Position numbers and translations under genes: made by a program. Of a stretch of 64,000 nucleotides of DNA, positions 28,273 to 37,858 are shown one piece after another. Position 1 is the stretch's first letter; each line of letters starts with the position of its first letter. Origin of the DNA: Caldalkalibacillus salinus (GTDB taxonomy: Bacteria; Bacillota; Bacilli; Caldalkalibacillales; JCM-10596). The stretch is taken from contig NZ_JAERVL010000001.1 of the NCBI RefSeq assembly GCF_016745835.1, positions 310,001 through 374,000 of the forward strand, written 5' to 3'. The notes below the pieces were generated by a model that did not search any database, was not told the origin of the DNA, and saw only the letters and a program-made list of their open reading frames with translations.

Positions 28273-30564
28273 ATGAGTAAGTTAAGAATCTATGAGTACG
28301 CCAGAAAACAAGACATGGCCAGTAAAGAAGTCATAGAAATTTTAAAGAGACTTGGTCATTCTGTTTCTAATCATATGAGTGTCATGGATGAAAACATGAC
28401 CAAGGAAGTCGAACAGTATATTGCTAATCTCAAAAATAATAGTCAGACTTCCGCACCAACATCCTCTGACATATCTCAGCAAGCACAAGCAAAGAGACAG
28501 ACTGAAAAACAGCAATCACAACAGAACAAGTCACAGTCTCATAAAAAGAATCATCAGTCTCAGGCAAACAAGGCGTCTCATGAGGCGAAGCCATCTCATC
28601 AGAAGCAAGCTAAAGAACAGAATCATACTAAAAAACAAAGTGAAAATAAAAACAGACACAAAGATCAACAGAGGAATCAAAACGCATCTCAGGATAAAAA
28701 GAAAAAACAAACACCTAAAGATCATGTCGTGAATAACGATAAGCAATCGTCTGGTAAAAGGAAGAGGAGAAATAAAATCAAACATCAACGAACACAAGAA
28801 ACAGAAGCTTCCAATTCAAATTATATTACAGTATCAGGGTCTATTACGGTTGGAGATTTAGCTAAGAAATTAGGTAAAGAACCATCCGAACTCATTAAAA
28901 AACTTATGAAATTAGGTGTCATGGCCACGATTAACCAAGAGGTTGATTTTGATACAGTTGCCCTGATCGCCGACGAATACGGGGTGAGTGTAGAAGAAAA
29001 AGTGGAAGTAGATGAGGATCAGTTTGAAATGCAAGTGACTGAAGATGACCCGTCTACTTTAGAGGAAAGACCACCCGTCGTAACGATTATGGGGCACGTT
29101 GACCATGGTAAAACAACGCTCCTTGACGCCATACGTCAAACGAAGGTCACAGAGAGTGAGGCTGGGGGTATCACTCAGCACATTGGGGCTTACCAAATAG
29201 AGCACGATAACAAGCCGATTACTTTCTTAGACACGCCGGGACACGCAGCTTTTACCACGATGCGTGCAAGAGGAGCACAAGTGACTGATATTGCCATTAT
29301 CGTCGTTGCGGCTGACGATGGCGTCATGCCTCAGACGAAAGAAGCTGTAGCGCATGCGCAAGCGGCAGAGGTTCCTATTATTGTAGCGGTTAACAAAATG
29401 GATAAACCGGAGGCAAACCCTGATCGTGTCATGCAAGAGCTGACCGAACTAAATCTTGTACCAGAGGATTGGGGAGGAGATACGATATTCGTCAACGTCT
29501 CCGCATTGCAAGGTGAGGGACTAGAAGACCTCATGGAAATGATTATTCTCGTGGCTGAAATGCAAGAGCTAAAAGCGAACCCTAACCGATTGGCAGAAGG
29601 AACTGTAATTGAAGCGGAGTTAGACAAAGGGAAAGGGGCCGTTGCTACGATACTCGTACAACGCGGAACGTTAAACGTTAGCGACCCGATCGTCGTTGGT
29701 AATACGTACGGAAAAATACGTGCCATGGTCAACGATCGAGGTAGACGTATTAAGAAGGCAGGACCTTCTACACCTGTTGAGATCACCGGTATCCACGATG
29801 TCCCTCAAGCAGGCGATCCTTTTAAAACCTTTGAAGATGAAAAGAAAGCACGTGTCATCGGTGAAAAACGGGCGATGAAACAGCGTGAGCAAGATATTGG
29901 TGCGAACCAAAGAGTGAATCTAGATGAACTCTTCCAACAAATACAAGAAGGGGACATCAAAGACCTCAACATCATCATTAAGGGTGACGTACAAGGATCT
30001 GTAGAGGCGTTAAAAGGCTCACTTGAAAAGATTGACGTAGAAGGCGCTCAAATTAAGATTATTCATACAGGAGTTGGCGCCATCAGTGAATCTGATGTCA
30101 TCTTGGCGTCAGCGTCCAATGCTATCATCATTGGTTTTAACGTTCGACCTGAACCAAGTGCAAGAACGACAGCAGAGCAGGAAAATGTCGACATTCGTTT
30201 GCATAGAATCATCTATAATGCCATCGATGAGATTGAAAGTGCCATGAAAGGACTCCTTGACCCAGAATACCAAGAAAAAGTTATCGGATCGGTTGAAGTC
30301 CGCCAAATCTTTAAAGTATCTCGAATTGGGACGATTGCAGGATCTTATGTGACAGAAGGAAAAATCACTCGAGATTCCCATGTCCGCCTCATACGCGATG
30401 GTATTGTGATCCACGAAGGAAAAGTGGATGTCCTCAAACGATTTAAGGACGATGTCAAAGAAGTGGCAACGAATTACGAATGTGGTATTACGATTGAAAA
30501 CTTTAATGATATCAAAGAAGGAGATATCATAGAGGCTTATGTGATGGAGGAAGTTCCTCGCTAA
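28273..30564 (+). CDS. infB: Translation initiation factor IF-2
   Basis: IF-2 is the GTPase that brings fMet-tRNA to the 30S subunit. The 763-residue protein has an N-terminal IF2-N domain (residues 1-52), a very Gln/Lys/Asn/Ser-rich disordered linker (about 55-178), a second IF2-N ([21 protein letters not shown]), and the G domain with [20 protein letters not shown] and NKMDK. The C-terminal domains end with [13 protein letters not shown] and the fMet-tRNA-binding C2 region. Internal starts producing shorter forms, as in other bacteria, are possible but not resolved. Confidence 0.97.
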   Translation: MSKLRIYEYARKQDMASKEVIEILKRLGHSVSNHMSVMDENMTKEVEQYIANLKNNSQTSAPTSSDISQQAQAKRQTEKQQSQQNKSQSHKKNHQSQANKASHEAKPSHQKQAKEQNHTKKQSENKNRHKDQQRNQNASQDKKKKQTPKDHVVNNDKQSSGKRKRRNKIKHQRTQETEASNSNYITVSGSITVGDLAKKLGKEPSELIKKLMKLGVMATINQEVDFDTVALIADEYGVSVEEKVEVDEDQFEMQVTEDDPSTLEERPPVVTIMGHVDHGKTTLLDAIRQTKVTESEAGGITQHIGAYQIEHDNKPITFLDTPGHAAFTTMRARGAQVTDIAIIVVAADDGVMPQTKEAVAHAQAAEVPIIVAVNKMDKPEANPDRVMQELTELNLVPEDWGGDTIFVNVSALQGEGLEDLMEMIILVAEMQELKANPNRLAEGTVIEAELDKGKGAVATILVQRGTLNVSDPIVVGNTYGKIRAMVNDRGRRIKKAGPSTPVEITGIHDVPQAGDPFKTFEDEKKARVIGEKRAMKQREQDIGANQRVNLDELFQQIQEGDIKDLNIIIKGDVQGSVEALKGSLEKIDVEGAQIKIIHTGVGAISESDVILASASNAIIIGFNVRPEPSARTTAEQENVDIRLHRIIYNAIDEIESAMKGLLDPEYQEKVIGSVEVRQIFKVSRIGTIAGSYVTEGKITRDSHVRLIRDGIVIHEGKVDVLKRFKDDVKEVATNYECGITIENFNDIKEGDIIEAYVMEEVPR

Positions 30565-30578
30565 GTGTAAACGGAACG

Positions 30579-30616
30579 AAACACCAAGGTGGGGTTGCTA
30601 GCCTTGGTGTTTTTCA
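30579..30616 (+). terminator. Terminator-like hairpin between infB and rbfA
   Basis: AAACACCAAGG (30579-30589) and CCTTGGTGTTT (30602-30612) form a perfect 11-bp stem with a 12-base loop, followed by TT then C. The T run after the stem is short, so it may be partial. It occupies the place where ylxP stands in B. subtilis. Confidence 0.75.
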
Positions 30617-30639
30617 CCATAAGAAGGAGTGAAAATGTC

Positions 30640-30990
30640 ATGAGTAATGTTCGTGTACATCGTGTCGGAGAACAACTGAAGAAAGAATTAAGTGCCATTT
30701 TTCAACGTGATCTCAAAGACCCACGGATCGGGTTTGTGACTGTGACAGCCGTCGAAGTGACCGGGGATCTGCAGCAAGCGAAAGTATACTTAACCGTACT
30801 AGGGAATGAAGGGCAAAAGGAAGAGAGCCTTGAAGCGATCGAAAAAGCGTCTGGGTTTATCCGTTCAGAAGTGGGTCGACGAATCCGTCTTCGTCACACT
30901 CCGGAACTCATATTCAAGTTCGATGAATCCATCGAATATGGAAGCAAAATTGAAAAATTACTCAGCGATCTCAACCGCAAAGAGGATTGA
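30640..30990 (+). CDS. rbfA: Ribosome-binding factor A
   Basis: RbfA is a 30S maturation and cold-shock factor. The 116-residue KH-like protein shows [36 protein letters not shown]-type sequence (read in parts: [24 protein letters not shown]) and the C-terminal [18 protein letters not shown]. The proper start is ATG 30640 after AAGGAG at 30624; an in-frame upstream start at 30589 lies inside the hairpin. It is followed by an nrnA gene 13 bases later. Confidence 0.95.
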   Translation: MSNVRVHRVGEQLKKELSAIFQRDLKDPRIGFVTVTAVEVTGDLQQAKVYLTVLGNEGQKEESLEAIEKASGFIRSEVGRRIRLRHTPELIFKFDESIEYGSKIEKLLSDLNRKED

Positions 30991-31003
30991 GAGGACGTTA
31001 AAA

Positions 31004-32005
31004 ATGCGTTACGACATACAATTAGAACAAGCTGCCCATTATATTCGTTCTCATGATGATTTTCTCGTACTCGCTCATCTTCATCCAGACGGAGATGCCA
31101 TAGGGAGTACAGTAGCCATGGGATTACTCCTACACCATCTCGGTAAATCTGTTACGATAGCAAATGAGGGGGAAACACCTTCACGCTTTGCTTTTCTAAG
31201 TCGCTACAAACCCATTGAAGATTTGTCAGTTTCCAAATTGAATAAGACATTTCAACATGTGATTACTGTCGATGTAGCAGATGAATCTCGAATGGGGAAC
31301 GTGCAAGCGTACCTTGCCAAAGAAACAAATATACTTAATATAGATCACCATCCAACCAATACGATGTTTGGGGATGTGAATCTCATACAGCCTCGAGCGG
31401 CTTCAACAACGCAAATTTTATATGATCTGATAAAAGAACATTTCCAAGACGCTTTTGATCATGCCTTAGCCACAGCACTGTATACCGGTTTACTCACTGA
31501 CACTGGTGGATTCCGCCATTCTAATACGACAAAAGAGGTATTTGACATGGCCTCTCACTTGCTAACCTTTGGCGTCGACCCGAATGAAGTGGCAGAGCAA
31601 GCCATAGACACAACTTCACCTTCTCATTTAAACGTATTAAAAAAAGCTTTAAACTCACTGACCTTCGCTAATGGGAAAAGAGTCGCCATTTTTACTGTCA
31701 CGAAGGAAGATATGCTAGAAACAGGGGCTACAAAAGACGATATTGATGGTCTTGTATCCTATCCAAAAAACATTGAGGGTGTTGAAGTAGGTGCATTATT
31801 AAAAGAGTGGTCCGAGGGGGAAGTTAAAGTTTCCCTGCGTTCTAAGCGCGATATTGATGTTGCTGTCATAGCGCAGGAAAACGGTGGCGGTGGACATGCG
31901 AAGGCGGCCGGTTACACGTTCAACGGGTCGCTAGAGGATGCCAAAACAACACTACTAGACCAGTTACAGGATGCTTTGGGTGATGATAATGGCAAAACAA
32001 ACTGA
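31004..32005 (+). CDS. nrnA: Bifunctional oligoribonuclease / pAp phosphatase NrnA (DHH family)
   Basis: NrnA degrades nanoRNAs and dephosphorylates pAp. The 333-residue protein has the DHH-domain motifs LAHLHPDGDAIGS (about residues 24-36), TVDVADES and the DHHPTN signature near residue 113, and the DHHA1 domain GGGGHAKAAGYTF near 300. The real start is ATG 31004, since the in-frame extension upstream overlaps rbfA. Its end overlaps truB by 17 bases, so rbfA-nrnA-truB form one unit. In B. subtilis nrnA is elsewhere; this linked arrangement occurs in some other Firmicutes. Confidence 0.93.
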   Translation: MRYDIQLEQAAHYIRSHDDFLVLAHLHPDGDAIGSTVAMGLLLHHLGKSVTIANEGETPSRFAFLSRYKPIEDLSVSKLNKTFQHVITVDVADESRMGNVQAYLAKETNILNIDHHPTNTMFGDVNLIQPRAASTTQILYDLIKEHFQDAFDHALATALYTGLLTDTGGFRHSNTTKEVFDMASHLLTFGVDPNEVAEQAIDTTSPSHLNVLKKALNSLTFANGKRVAIFTVTKEDMLETGATKDDIDGLVSYPKNIEGVEVGALLKEWSEGEVKVSLRSKRDIDVAVIAQENGGGGHAKAAGYTFNGSLEDAKTTLLDQLQDALGDDNGKTN

Positions 32006-32900
32006 AACACTCAAAGGCATACTCGTCTTAAATAAACCGAGTGGCATGACCTCACATGATTGTATTTACCGTGTAAGGAAACTAGCAGGTATGAAGAAGG
32101 TCGGACATACTGGCACACTAGATCCGGACGTCACGGGCGTTCTACCTATATGCTTAGGTCAGGCCACTCGTGTAGCGGAATATTTGTTGGATTACGATAA
32201 AGAGTACATTGCAGAGGTCACATTAGGGCAATCGACCGAAACGGAAGATCAAGCCGGAGACGTGATTGAAGATCGTCCTTTAGATGTAGCACCAACAGAG
32301 CAGCAGGTACGCCAGGCGTTACAAAGTTTTCTAGGCGATATTGATCAGGTGCCACCGATGTACTCAGCCGTTAAGGTTAACGGTGTACCTTTATATCGAT
32401 ATGCACGCGAAGGTAAGCATGTTGAGCGTCAGTCAAGGCGCGTCCGCATTTATGATATTGATCTGCTCGCTTATGATCCAACTTGCCCTTATCCAAAGTT
32501 TAAAATAAGGGTGCGCTGCTCAAAAGGGACATATATTCGCACCTTAGGGGTCGATCTCGCACATTCACTGGGCTACCCCGGGCACCTTAATCATTTAATC
32601 CGCACTAAAAGTGGCCCCTTCACCTTAGATGATGCTGTTACTTTTGAGGACATTGAGGCGTGGTCGAAAGAGCAGTGGCAAGTGAGCTTACATGCGATAG
32701 ACAATGGATTACAACATTTAAAACCAATAACAGTTGATCAGACGATGGGACAACGACTCATCAATGGACAAACCCTCGTCCTTGAGGAACAAGTCACCCC
32801 TCGGGAACTATATCGTGTTTATGTTGAAAACCAAGGATTTATCGCTGTTTGCCAAGCTGTTGGACCTCGACATATTAAGCCGAAAAAAGTATTTAAGTAA
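31989..32900 (+). CDS. truB: tRNA pseudouridine-55 synthase TruB
   Basis: TruB converts U55 to pseudouridine in the T loop of tRNA. The 303-residue protein has the catalytic Asp in GHTGTLDPDVTGVLPICLG (about residues 36-54), GILVLNKPSGMTSHD at the start, and a PUA-like C-terminal region. The ATG 31989 lies inside the end of nrnA with GGGTGATGA upstream; an earlier in-frame ATG at 31971 is less likely. A 14-base tandem duplication repeats the stop region. Confidence 0.95.
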   Translation: MAKQTETLKGILVLNKPSGMTSHDCIYRVRKLAGMKKVGHTGTLDPDVTGVLPICLGQATRVAEYLLDYDKEYIAEVTLGQSTETEDQAGDVIEDRPLDVAPTEQQVRQALQSFLGDIDQVPPMYSAVKVNGVPLYRYAREGKHVERQSRRVRIYDIDLLAYDPTCPYPKFKIRVRCSKGTYIRTLGVDLAHSLGYPGHLNHLIRTKSGPFTLDDAVTFEDIEAWSKEQWQVSLHAIDNGLQHLKPITVDQTMGQRLINGQTLVLEEQVTPRELYRVYVENQGFIAVCQAVGPRHIKPKKVFK

Positions 32901-32920
32901 AAGTATTTAAGTAAAAGTAT
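32887..32920 (+). repeat. Tandem 14-base duplication over the truB stop
   Basis: The unit AAGTATTTAAGTAA occurs at 32887-32900 and again at 32901-32914, followed by the partial AAGTAT at 32915-32920. The first copy holds the TAA stop of truB. It looks like replication slippage and leaves the truB product unchanged. Confidence 0.85.
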
Positions 32921-33029
32921 GGATGACATCCCCAAATTCGTCATCGTCTATATGAAGATAGTGAGGATAATGAATGTCATGAGAACGAGCATACATAGTG
33001 ATAGAATTGAAAGAAATAGAGGAGATGCC

Positions 33030-33986
33030 ATGGAGATTTTACACATTCATCCAGATAGAGAGCCCCTTACAAGAGAGAAGCCATCCTGTGTGGCGCTGGG
33101 CACATTTGATGGGGTTCATATAGGGCATCAGAAAGTGATAGGCACAGCGATTCACCGTGCGAAAGAGAAGGGAATGGAATCTGGGGTGATGACCTTCCAC
33201 CCCCATCCCAAAGAAGTGCTTGGTAAAGTTAGTCATGCTTCATATCTCACATCATTGGATGAGAAGTTGCACCAACTTGAACAGCTCGGTGTCGATTTTG
33301 TCATGCTGGTCGCTTTCACGCCCGCTTTTGCTCTGCTAAGACCTCAAACGTTCATTCAAAAGTATATTATAGATCAGAACATTAAACACGTGGTCTGTGG
33401 CTTTGATTTTTGTTTCGGTCATAAAGGAGAAGGTAACAAGGATACGCTCATCGCATGGAGTGAAGAAAAACAAGACTTTAGTGTAGATGTTGTGTCTTCC
33501 ATTGATGAAGAGAATGAGAAAATTAGCTCTTCTAGGATTAGAGCGATACTATCTGAAGGGGATATATCGGATATCCCCCGCTTACTTGGAAGGCGCTATA
33601 CCATTCAGGGTAAAGTGATACACGGCGAGAAAAGAGGCCGGCAAATCGGTTTTCCAACCGCGAATATAGAACCTGATACTCGCTATGTTTTGCCGCGACT
33701 AGGTGTATATGTGGTCTATCTTCACTACAAGGGCCACGTCTACCCTGGCGTCCTTAACCTCGGAACGAGACCGACATTCCATCAGGACGGTATGCCTTCA
33801 ATTGAAGTGCACGTCCTAGACAAACAACTAGAACTATATGGTGAGGTTGTGAGTATCGAATGGCTCGATTTTATACGACCTGAACTGAAATTCGAATCTG
33901 TTGATGACCTTATTGCCCAAATCAATCAAGATGTTGAGGTGGCAAGGCAGAAATTGAACGACATAAATCGTACAACTGGCACATAA
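33030..33986 (+). CDS. ribF: Bifunctional riboflavin kinase / FAD synthetase
   Basis: RibF makes FMN from riboflavin and then FAD. The 318-residue protein has the N-terminal nucleotidyltransferase domain with ALGTFDGVHIGHQKVI near residues 22-37 and CGFDFCFGHKGEG, then ISSSRIRAILSEGD, and the C-terminal riboflavin kinase domain with GFPTANIEP and PGVLNLGTRPTF. The ATG 33030 follows TAGAGGAGA; an upstream in-frame start (32919) adds a non-homologous extension. The order truB-ribF-rpsO is conserved apart from the two small genes that follow here. Confidence 0.95.
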   Translation: MEILHIHPDREPLTREKPSCVALGTFDGVHIGHQKVIGTAIHRAKEKGMESGVMTFHPHPKEVLGKVSHASYLTSLDEKLHQLEQLGVDFVMLVAFTPAFALLRPQTFIQKYIIDQNIKHVVCGFDFCFGHKGEGNKDTLIAWSEEKQDFSVDVVSSIDEENEKISSSRIRAILSEGDISDIPRLLGRRYTIQGKVIHGEKRGRQIGFPTANIEPDTRYVLPRLGVYVVYLHYKGHVYPGVLNLGTRPTFHQDGMPSIEVHVLDKQLELYGEVVSIEWLDFIRPELKFESVDDLIAQINQDVEVARQKLNDINRTTGT

Positions 33987-34030
33987 ATATGTGAATACCC
34001 ATATTCTCCTCATCTAAGGAGGTTGCCAGT

Positions 34031-34261
34031 ATGAAGACGAATGCCGATATCTCAATGGACCATCGCATCCTGACCATTTGTCAACATGTCGCTGTCATTT
34101 GTCACTCGAAAGAATTCAAACAGCTCAACAAAGAAGTGAGGAAGCTTTATAAAAAAAACGGCGTTGACGATTTTAAGGTCCTCGCATTTCAAGACGCTTT
34201 ATTTACGATGTATATGGAAAAAAAGCAGCGTGAGAAAACCTCACAGATTCAATCCTTTTGA
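34031..34261 (+). CDS. Small protein of unknown function upstream of a DUF4258 gene
   Basis: A 76-residue cytosolic protein that I do not recognise. It starts with MKTNADISMDHRILTICQHV, has two Cys/His-containing helices in its first half and a charged C-terminal half ending KKQREKTSQIQSF. The ribosome site AAGGAGG lies 8 bases before the ATG, so expression looks real. It is separated by 14 bases from the following DUF4258 gene; such spacing is compatible with a two-gene module, but it has no recognisable DNA-binding or antitoxin motif. Confidence 0.65.
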   Translation: MKTNADISMDHRILTICQHVAVICHSKEFKQLNKEVRKLYKKNGVDDFKVLAFQDALFTMYMEKKQREKTSQIQSF

Positions 34262-34275
34262 CATAGGTCGCGGTT

Positions 34276-34500
34276 ATGAAAGTAATCATTACCGCCCATG
34301 CCAAAAAGAGGTTACTTGAAGGAAGACAACGGGGGATCACCATCTCGGATATTACTCGAGCTGTTGAAAAAATACCAGGCCAAATCTCATCAGCTACTCG
34401 ATTTCGAGGGTTCATCTCGACAAACGGCAAAATATATGATATTGTAGCAAAGGACATTCCAAATGGACGTCTAGTGATTACTATTATTGGTAAACAATAA
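34276..34500 (+). CDS. DUF4258 domain protein (small nuclease/RelE-like fold candidate)
   Basis: A 74-residue protein with the DUF4258 pattern: an N-terminal ITAHAKKRLLEGRQRGITISDITRAV followed by short beta strands (GRLVITIIGKQ at the end). Some DUF4258 proteins occur as toxin-like genes next to small partners, but the role is generally unknown. It follows the 76-residue gene by 14 bases and lies just before the rpsO leader, where B. subtilis has no gene. The ribosome site is weak (ATAGGTCGCGG). I assign the domain with fair, not certain, confidence. Confidence 0.7.
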   Translation: MKVIITAHAKKRLLEGRQRGITISDITRAVEKIPGQISSATRFRGFISTNGKIYDIVAKDIPNGRLVITIIGKQ

Positions 34501-34512
34501 TAAGTAGTTCAA

Positions 34513-34563
34513 CCTTTAGCATGGCTTATCGATTCACCAACGAGGAGCTGGGCTTAAGGGGAT
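34513..34563 (+). promoter_or_regulatory. Candidate rpsO leader structure (S15 autoregulation)
   Basis: CCTTTAGC (34513-34520) can pair with GCTTAAGG (34552-34559) with one T-T mismatch, and TGGCT (34522-34526) with AGCTG (34546-34550), placing a G-U pair next to a G-C pair. S15 is known to recognise such G-U/G-C motifs in rRNA and in several bacterial rpsO leaders. The fold is inferred by eye. Confidence 0.4.
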
Positions 34564-34585
34564 TGAAAAAAAGGAGGTGAATAGG

Positions 34586-34855
34586 ATGGCATTAACACAA
34601 GAACGTAAAAACGAATTAATCAATGAGTTTAAGGTTCACGACCAAGACACAGGATCTCCAGAGGTACAAATTGCTATCCTGACTGAGAAGATCAATTACT
34701 TGAACGAACATCTACGTGAACACAAGAAAGACCACCACTCTCGTCGTGGTCTCATGAAGATGGTCGGGCAACGTCGTAACTTACTTGCTTATCTTCGTAA
34801 CAATGACGTGTCTCGTTACCGTAACTTAATCAATAAGTTAGGTTTACGTCGATAG
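34586..34855 (+). CDS. rpsO: 30S ribosomal protein S15
   Basis: S15 is a primary 16S rRNA-binding protein. The 89-residue product shows [20 protein letters not shown], then [15 protein letters not shown] and [26 protein letters not shown] in parts, all diagnostic. The in-frame GTG at 34577 is inside the ribosome site AAGGAGGTGA, so the ATG at 34586 is the start. It is followed by a strong terminator and then pnp. Confidence 0.97.
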   Translation: MALTQERKNELINEFKVHDQDTGSPEVQIAILTEKINYLNEHLREHKKDHHSRRGLMKMVGQRRNLLAYLRNNDVSRYRNLINKLGLRR

Positions 34856-34864
34856 CATTGTATC

Positions 34865-34894
34865 AAAAGCGGGGAATTCATTTCCCGCTTTTTG
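34865..34894 (+). terminator. Terminator after rpsO
   Basis: Bases 34865-34876 pair with 34881-34892 (12 bp including one G-T pair, 4-base loop) ending in a run of T. The rpsO-pnp boundary is the usual place for such a site. Confidence 0.85.
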
Positions 34895-35012
34895 TACGTT
34901 AAAAAAGGTGCATTTTATTCTTTGAAAAAAAAGGGAATAATAGGGTTAACGGTTAATAATACATATACCGTAATCAAAACAAAAAGATCTTCATTGAGAG
35001 GAGGCCATAAGA

Positions 35013-37133
35013 ATGGAACAAGAAGTCAAACGCTATACAACCGAGTTAGCGGGTAGACCTTTAAGTTTCGAAATTGGCAAGCTAGCAAAGCAAGCCAACG
35101 GTGCTGTCATGGTTCGTTACGGCGACACCGTCGTTTTGTCCACAGCAACAGCATCCAGAGAACCAAAAGACCTGGATTTCTTTCCCCTAACCATTAACTA
35201 CGAAGAGAGGTTATATGCAGTAGGTAAGATTCCAGGCGGATTTATTAAACGGGAAGGGCGACCCAGTGAGAAGGCCATTTTAGCAAGCCGTCTGATTGAC
35301 CGTCCCATTCGTCCACTGTTTGCAGACGGGTTTAGAAATGAAGTTCATGTTGTCAGTACAGTCATGTCCGTAGACCAAGACTGTTCACCTGAAATGGCTG
35401 CCATGATGGGGTCTTCATTAGCATTAATGGTGTCTGATATACCTTTCAACGGCCCAATTTCAGGGGTGAACGTTGGACGAGTGGACAACCAGTTGATTAT
35501 TAATCCCACACTTGACCAGCTAGAAAAAAGTGATATTCAGCTAACGGTTGCGGGTACCAAACAAGGGGTCAACATGGTTGAAGCCGGTGCGAATGAAGTA
35601 CCAGAGGAAGTGATGCTCGACGCTATTATGTTTGGCCATGAAGAAATCAAGCGTATCGTAGCGTTTCAAGAGGAAATTGCCGCTGAAGTGGGCAAGGAAA
35701 AAATGGAAATTGAATTGTACCGAGTCGAAGAAGACGTTGAACAAGCGGTCACACAATTCGCTAAGGACGAGATGATTGAAGCCATCAGAATTGGAGAAAA
35801 GCAAGCCAGACAAGAAGCCATTGATGCCGTCAAAGAAAAAACCGTCGCTGAATTTGAAGAGGCGTACGCTGAAGATGAGAAGAAGATGAAGGATCTTCAT
35901 ATTACCCTTGATCGTATTATGAAGGAAGAGGTTCGTCGTCTCATCACGCATGACAAGGTTCGTCCTGATGGTCGCCAAATAGAAGAGATACGTCCAATCA
36001 CTTCTGAAGTAGCCACATTACCACGTACACACGGTTCAGGTTTATTTACACGTGGACAAACCCAAGCTCTTAGCGTATGTACCTTAGGCGCACTTGGGGA
36101 TGTACAGATACTAGACGGTCTCGGTGTAGAGGAGTCTAAGCGGTTCATGCATCATTATAACTTCCCTGCATACAGTGTCGGTGAAGCGAGAGCCCCAAGA
36201 CCACCGGGAAGAAGAGAAATTGGTCATGGTGCTTTAGGCGAGCGTGCCCTTGAAAAAATCATTCCTTCAGAGGAAGACTTCCCATATACCATTCGACTCG
36301 TATCTGAAGTATTAGAGTCAAACGGTTCCACCTCACAAGCGAGTATTTGTGCCAGTGTTTTAGCGATGATGGACGCGGGTGTCCCGATTAAAGCACCAGT
36401 CGCCGGTATTGCTATGGGACTTGTCAAAGATGGTGAGCACGTCACGGTACTATCTGATATTCAGGGAATGGAAGATCATTTAGGAGACATGGACTTCAAA
36501 GTCGCCGGTACAGAAAAAGGCGTCACCGCATTACAAATGGATATCAAAATTGATCAGCTCACACGGGAGATTCTTGAACAAGCCTTACAACAGGCCAAAG
36601 AGGGACGAATGCATATCCTAAACAAGATGCTGACGGCAATCCCTGAGCCTCGTAAAGAAATGTCACCTTACGCACCGAAAATCCGCACGATGCGAATCAA
36701 CCCAGATAAGATTCGAGATGTCATCGGGCCAAGCGGAAAAGTGATCAATAAGATTATTGAGGAAACAGGGGTTAAGGTAGATATTGAACAAGACGGACGC
36801 GTGTACATCGGTTCCACAGATGTTGATCTGATCGATAAAGCACAACAGATGATAGAAGATATCGTCAGAGAAGTTGAAGTAGGAGAGACGTACCTTGGAA
36901 CGGTCAAACGTATTGAGAAATTCGGTGCCTTTATAGAAATCTTTAATGGCAAAGAAGGACTATGTCACATCTCTCAGTTTGCTGAGGAACGCATTGATAA
37001 AGTCGAAAACGTCGTATCAATCGGTGACTCCATTATGGTCAAAGTCACTGAAATTGATAACCAAGGGAGAATCAATCTTTCTAGAAAAGCTGTACTCAAG
37101 GAACAAAAACAAGCCCAAAAGTCTAACTCGTAA
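35013..37133 (+). CDS. pnp: Polyribonucleotide nucleotidyltransferase (PNPase)
   Basis: PNPase is a trimeric 3'-5' phosphorolytic exoribonuclease. The 706-residue protein has two RNase PH domains (first with [19 protein letters not shown], second with [20 protein letters not shown]), the helical linker around residues 240-310, and C-terminal KH ([20 protein letters not shown]) and S1 domains ([21 protein letters not shown]). The KH loop reads GPSG instead of the common GPGG. The start is ATG after GAGAGGAGG. It is the last conserved gene before the inserted regulator-transporter pair. Confidence 0.97.
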   Translation: MEQEVKRYTTELAGRPLSFEIGKLAKQANGAVMVRYGDTVVLSTATASREPKDLDFFPLTINYEERLYAVGKIPGGFIKREGRPSEKAILASRLIDRPIRPLFADGFRNEVHVVSTVMSVDQDCSPEMAAMMGSSLALMVSDIPFNGPISGVNVGRVDNQLIINPTLDQLEKSDIQLTVAGTKQGVNMVEAGANEVPEEVMLDAIMFGHEEIKRIVAFQEEIAAEVGKEKMEIELYRVEEDVEQAVTQFAKDEMIEAIRIGEKQARQEAIDAVKEKTVAEFEEAYAEDEKKMKDLHITLDRIMKEEVRRLITHDKVRPDGRQIEEIRPITSEVATLPRTHGSGLFTRGQTQALSVCTLGALGDVQILDGLGVEESKRFMHHYNFPAYSVGEARAPRPPGRREIGHGALGERALEKIIPSEEDFPYTIRLVSEVLESNGSTSQASICASVLAMMDAGVPIKAPVAGIAMGLVKDGEHVTVLSDIQGMEDHLGDMDFKVAGTEKGVTALQMDIKIDQLTREILEQALQQAKEGRMHILNKMLTAIPEPRKEMSPYAPKIRTMRINPDKIRDVIGPSGKVINKIIEETGVKVDIEQDGRVYIGSTDVDLIDKAQQMIEDIVREVEVGETYLGTVKRIEKFGAFIEIFNGKEGLCHISQFAEERIDKVENVVSIGDSIMVKVTEIDNQGRINLSRKAVLKEQKQAQKSNS

Positions 37134-37161
37134 AAAAGCTATAATCTGTTATAGCTTTTTT
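37132..37161. terminator. Bidirectional terminator between convergent pnp and the ArsR-type regulator gene
   Basis: AAAAAAGCTATAA (37132-37144) pairs with TTATAGCTTTTTT (37149-37161), a perfect 13-bp stem with a 4-base loop. T runs on either strand flank it, so it can serve pnp (plus) and the minus-strand regulator, whose stop is at 37166. Confidence 0.9.
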
Positions 37162-37165
37162 TTTG

Positions 37166-37858
37166 TTATTCTTTTATTTGTAGGCCAAATTCGTCGAACA
37201 ATCCTTTTATGCCGATCTCAGTTACACGTACAGCCCGGTCGTCGGGAAGTCGCTCAATCCACTCCAAATTGAATAGCCTTTTTGTTAGTGCTGCGCCGAG
37301 GCTTCCAGCCAAATGATGCCGCCGCTCGCTCCAGTCCAGACATTGACGGGCTAAATACCGACGACTCTTGAGACATTCTTCGACTTCTACACCAAAATCA
37401 ATTAATCTTTGCTTCCCTTCCTCAGTCAACATAAAATCTTTACCTGATTCTTCTATAAATTGTAATTCGAGTAGCCTATCAGTTAGTGCCACGCCGATTT
37501 CACCAGCTAGATGATCATAGCACGTACGAGCATGGCGTAAAGCAATTAGTTGATTCGATTCTCGGAGGGAGCAAATCGTTTTTGGCTGGGCAATAGTTAG
37601 AAGCGCTTCCAAGGCGTGTCCAACCTCTGCACTGGCCAGACGGAAATATTTATGCCGCCCGTAGGACTCATGGATTAGCAGACCCCCTTCAACCATTTTG
37701 GATAAATGTGAACTGGCCGTCTGTGGCGAGATTCGAGCAGAGCGGGCTAACTCACTGGCGGGCAACGATTTTCCTCCCGACAAGCTCAACAGCATCTCAA
37801 CACGAGATGGATGACCAATAAGAGCTGCAATCTTCCCAATATTAGGGTTTGAACTCAT
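37166..37858 (-). CDS. ArsR-family winged-helix regulator with duplicated C-terminal domain
   Basis: The only clear minus-strand gene; 230 residues. The N-terminal 90 residues are an ArsR winged helix (GHPSRVEMLLSLSGGKSLPA, SELARSARISPQTASSHLSKM). The rest has two similar copies: ARTCYDHLAGEIGVALTDRL near residues 109-128, and a second beginning about 160 with ARQCLDWSERRHHLAGSLGA, both with Cys, HLAG and GxALT[DK]RL. This resembles an ArsR subgroup seen widely in Proteobacteria whose ligand I do not know. The start is ATG at 37858 (reverse) with AAGGAG; upstream in-frame Met codons are less likely. It is divergent from the EamA transporter gene that it probably controls. Confidence 0.85.
   Translation of the reverse strand: MSSNPNIGKIAALIGHPSRVEMLLSLSGGKSLPASELARSARISPQTASSHLSKMVEGGLLIHESYGRHKYFRLASAEVGHALEALLTIAQPKTICSLRESNQLIALRHARTCYDHLAGEIGVALTDRLLELQFIEESGKDFMLTEEGKQRLIDFGVEVEECLKSRRYLARQCLDWSERRHHLAGSLGAALTKRLFNLEWIERLPDDRAVRVTEIGIKGLFDEFGLQIKE

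Noticed and set aside
29331-29786. A 151-codon minus-strand frame inside infB
   Set aside because: Antisense to the conserved G domain of IF-2; hydrophobic Ser/Thr-rich sequence typical of antisense translation.
30806-31003. Upstream extension of nrnA overlapping rbfA
   Set aside because: The 66-residue extension is rbfA in another frame; the family start and ribosome site fit ATG 31004.
36663-36952. Two minus-strand frames inside pnp
   Set aside because: Both antisense to the KH region of PNPase; no support.
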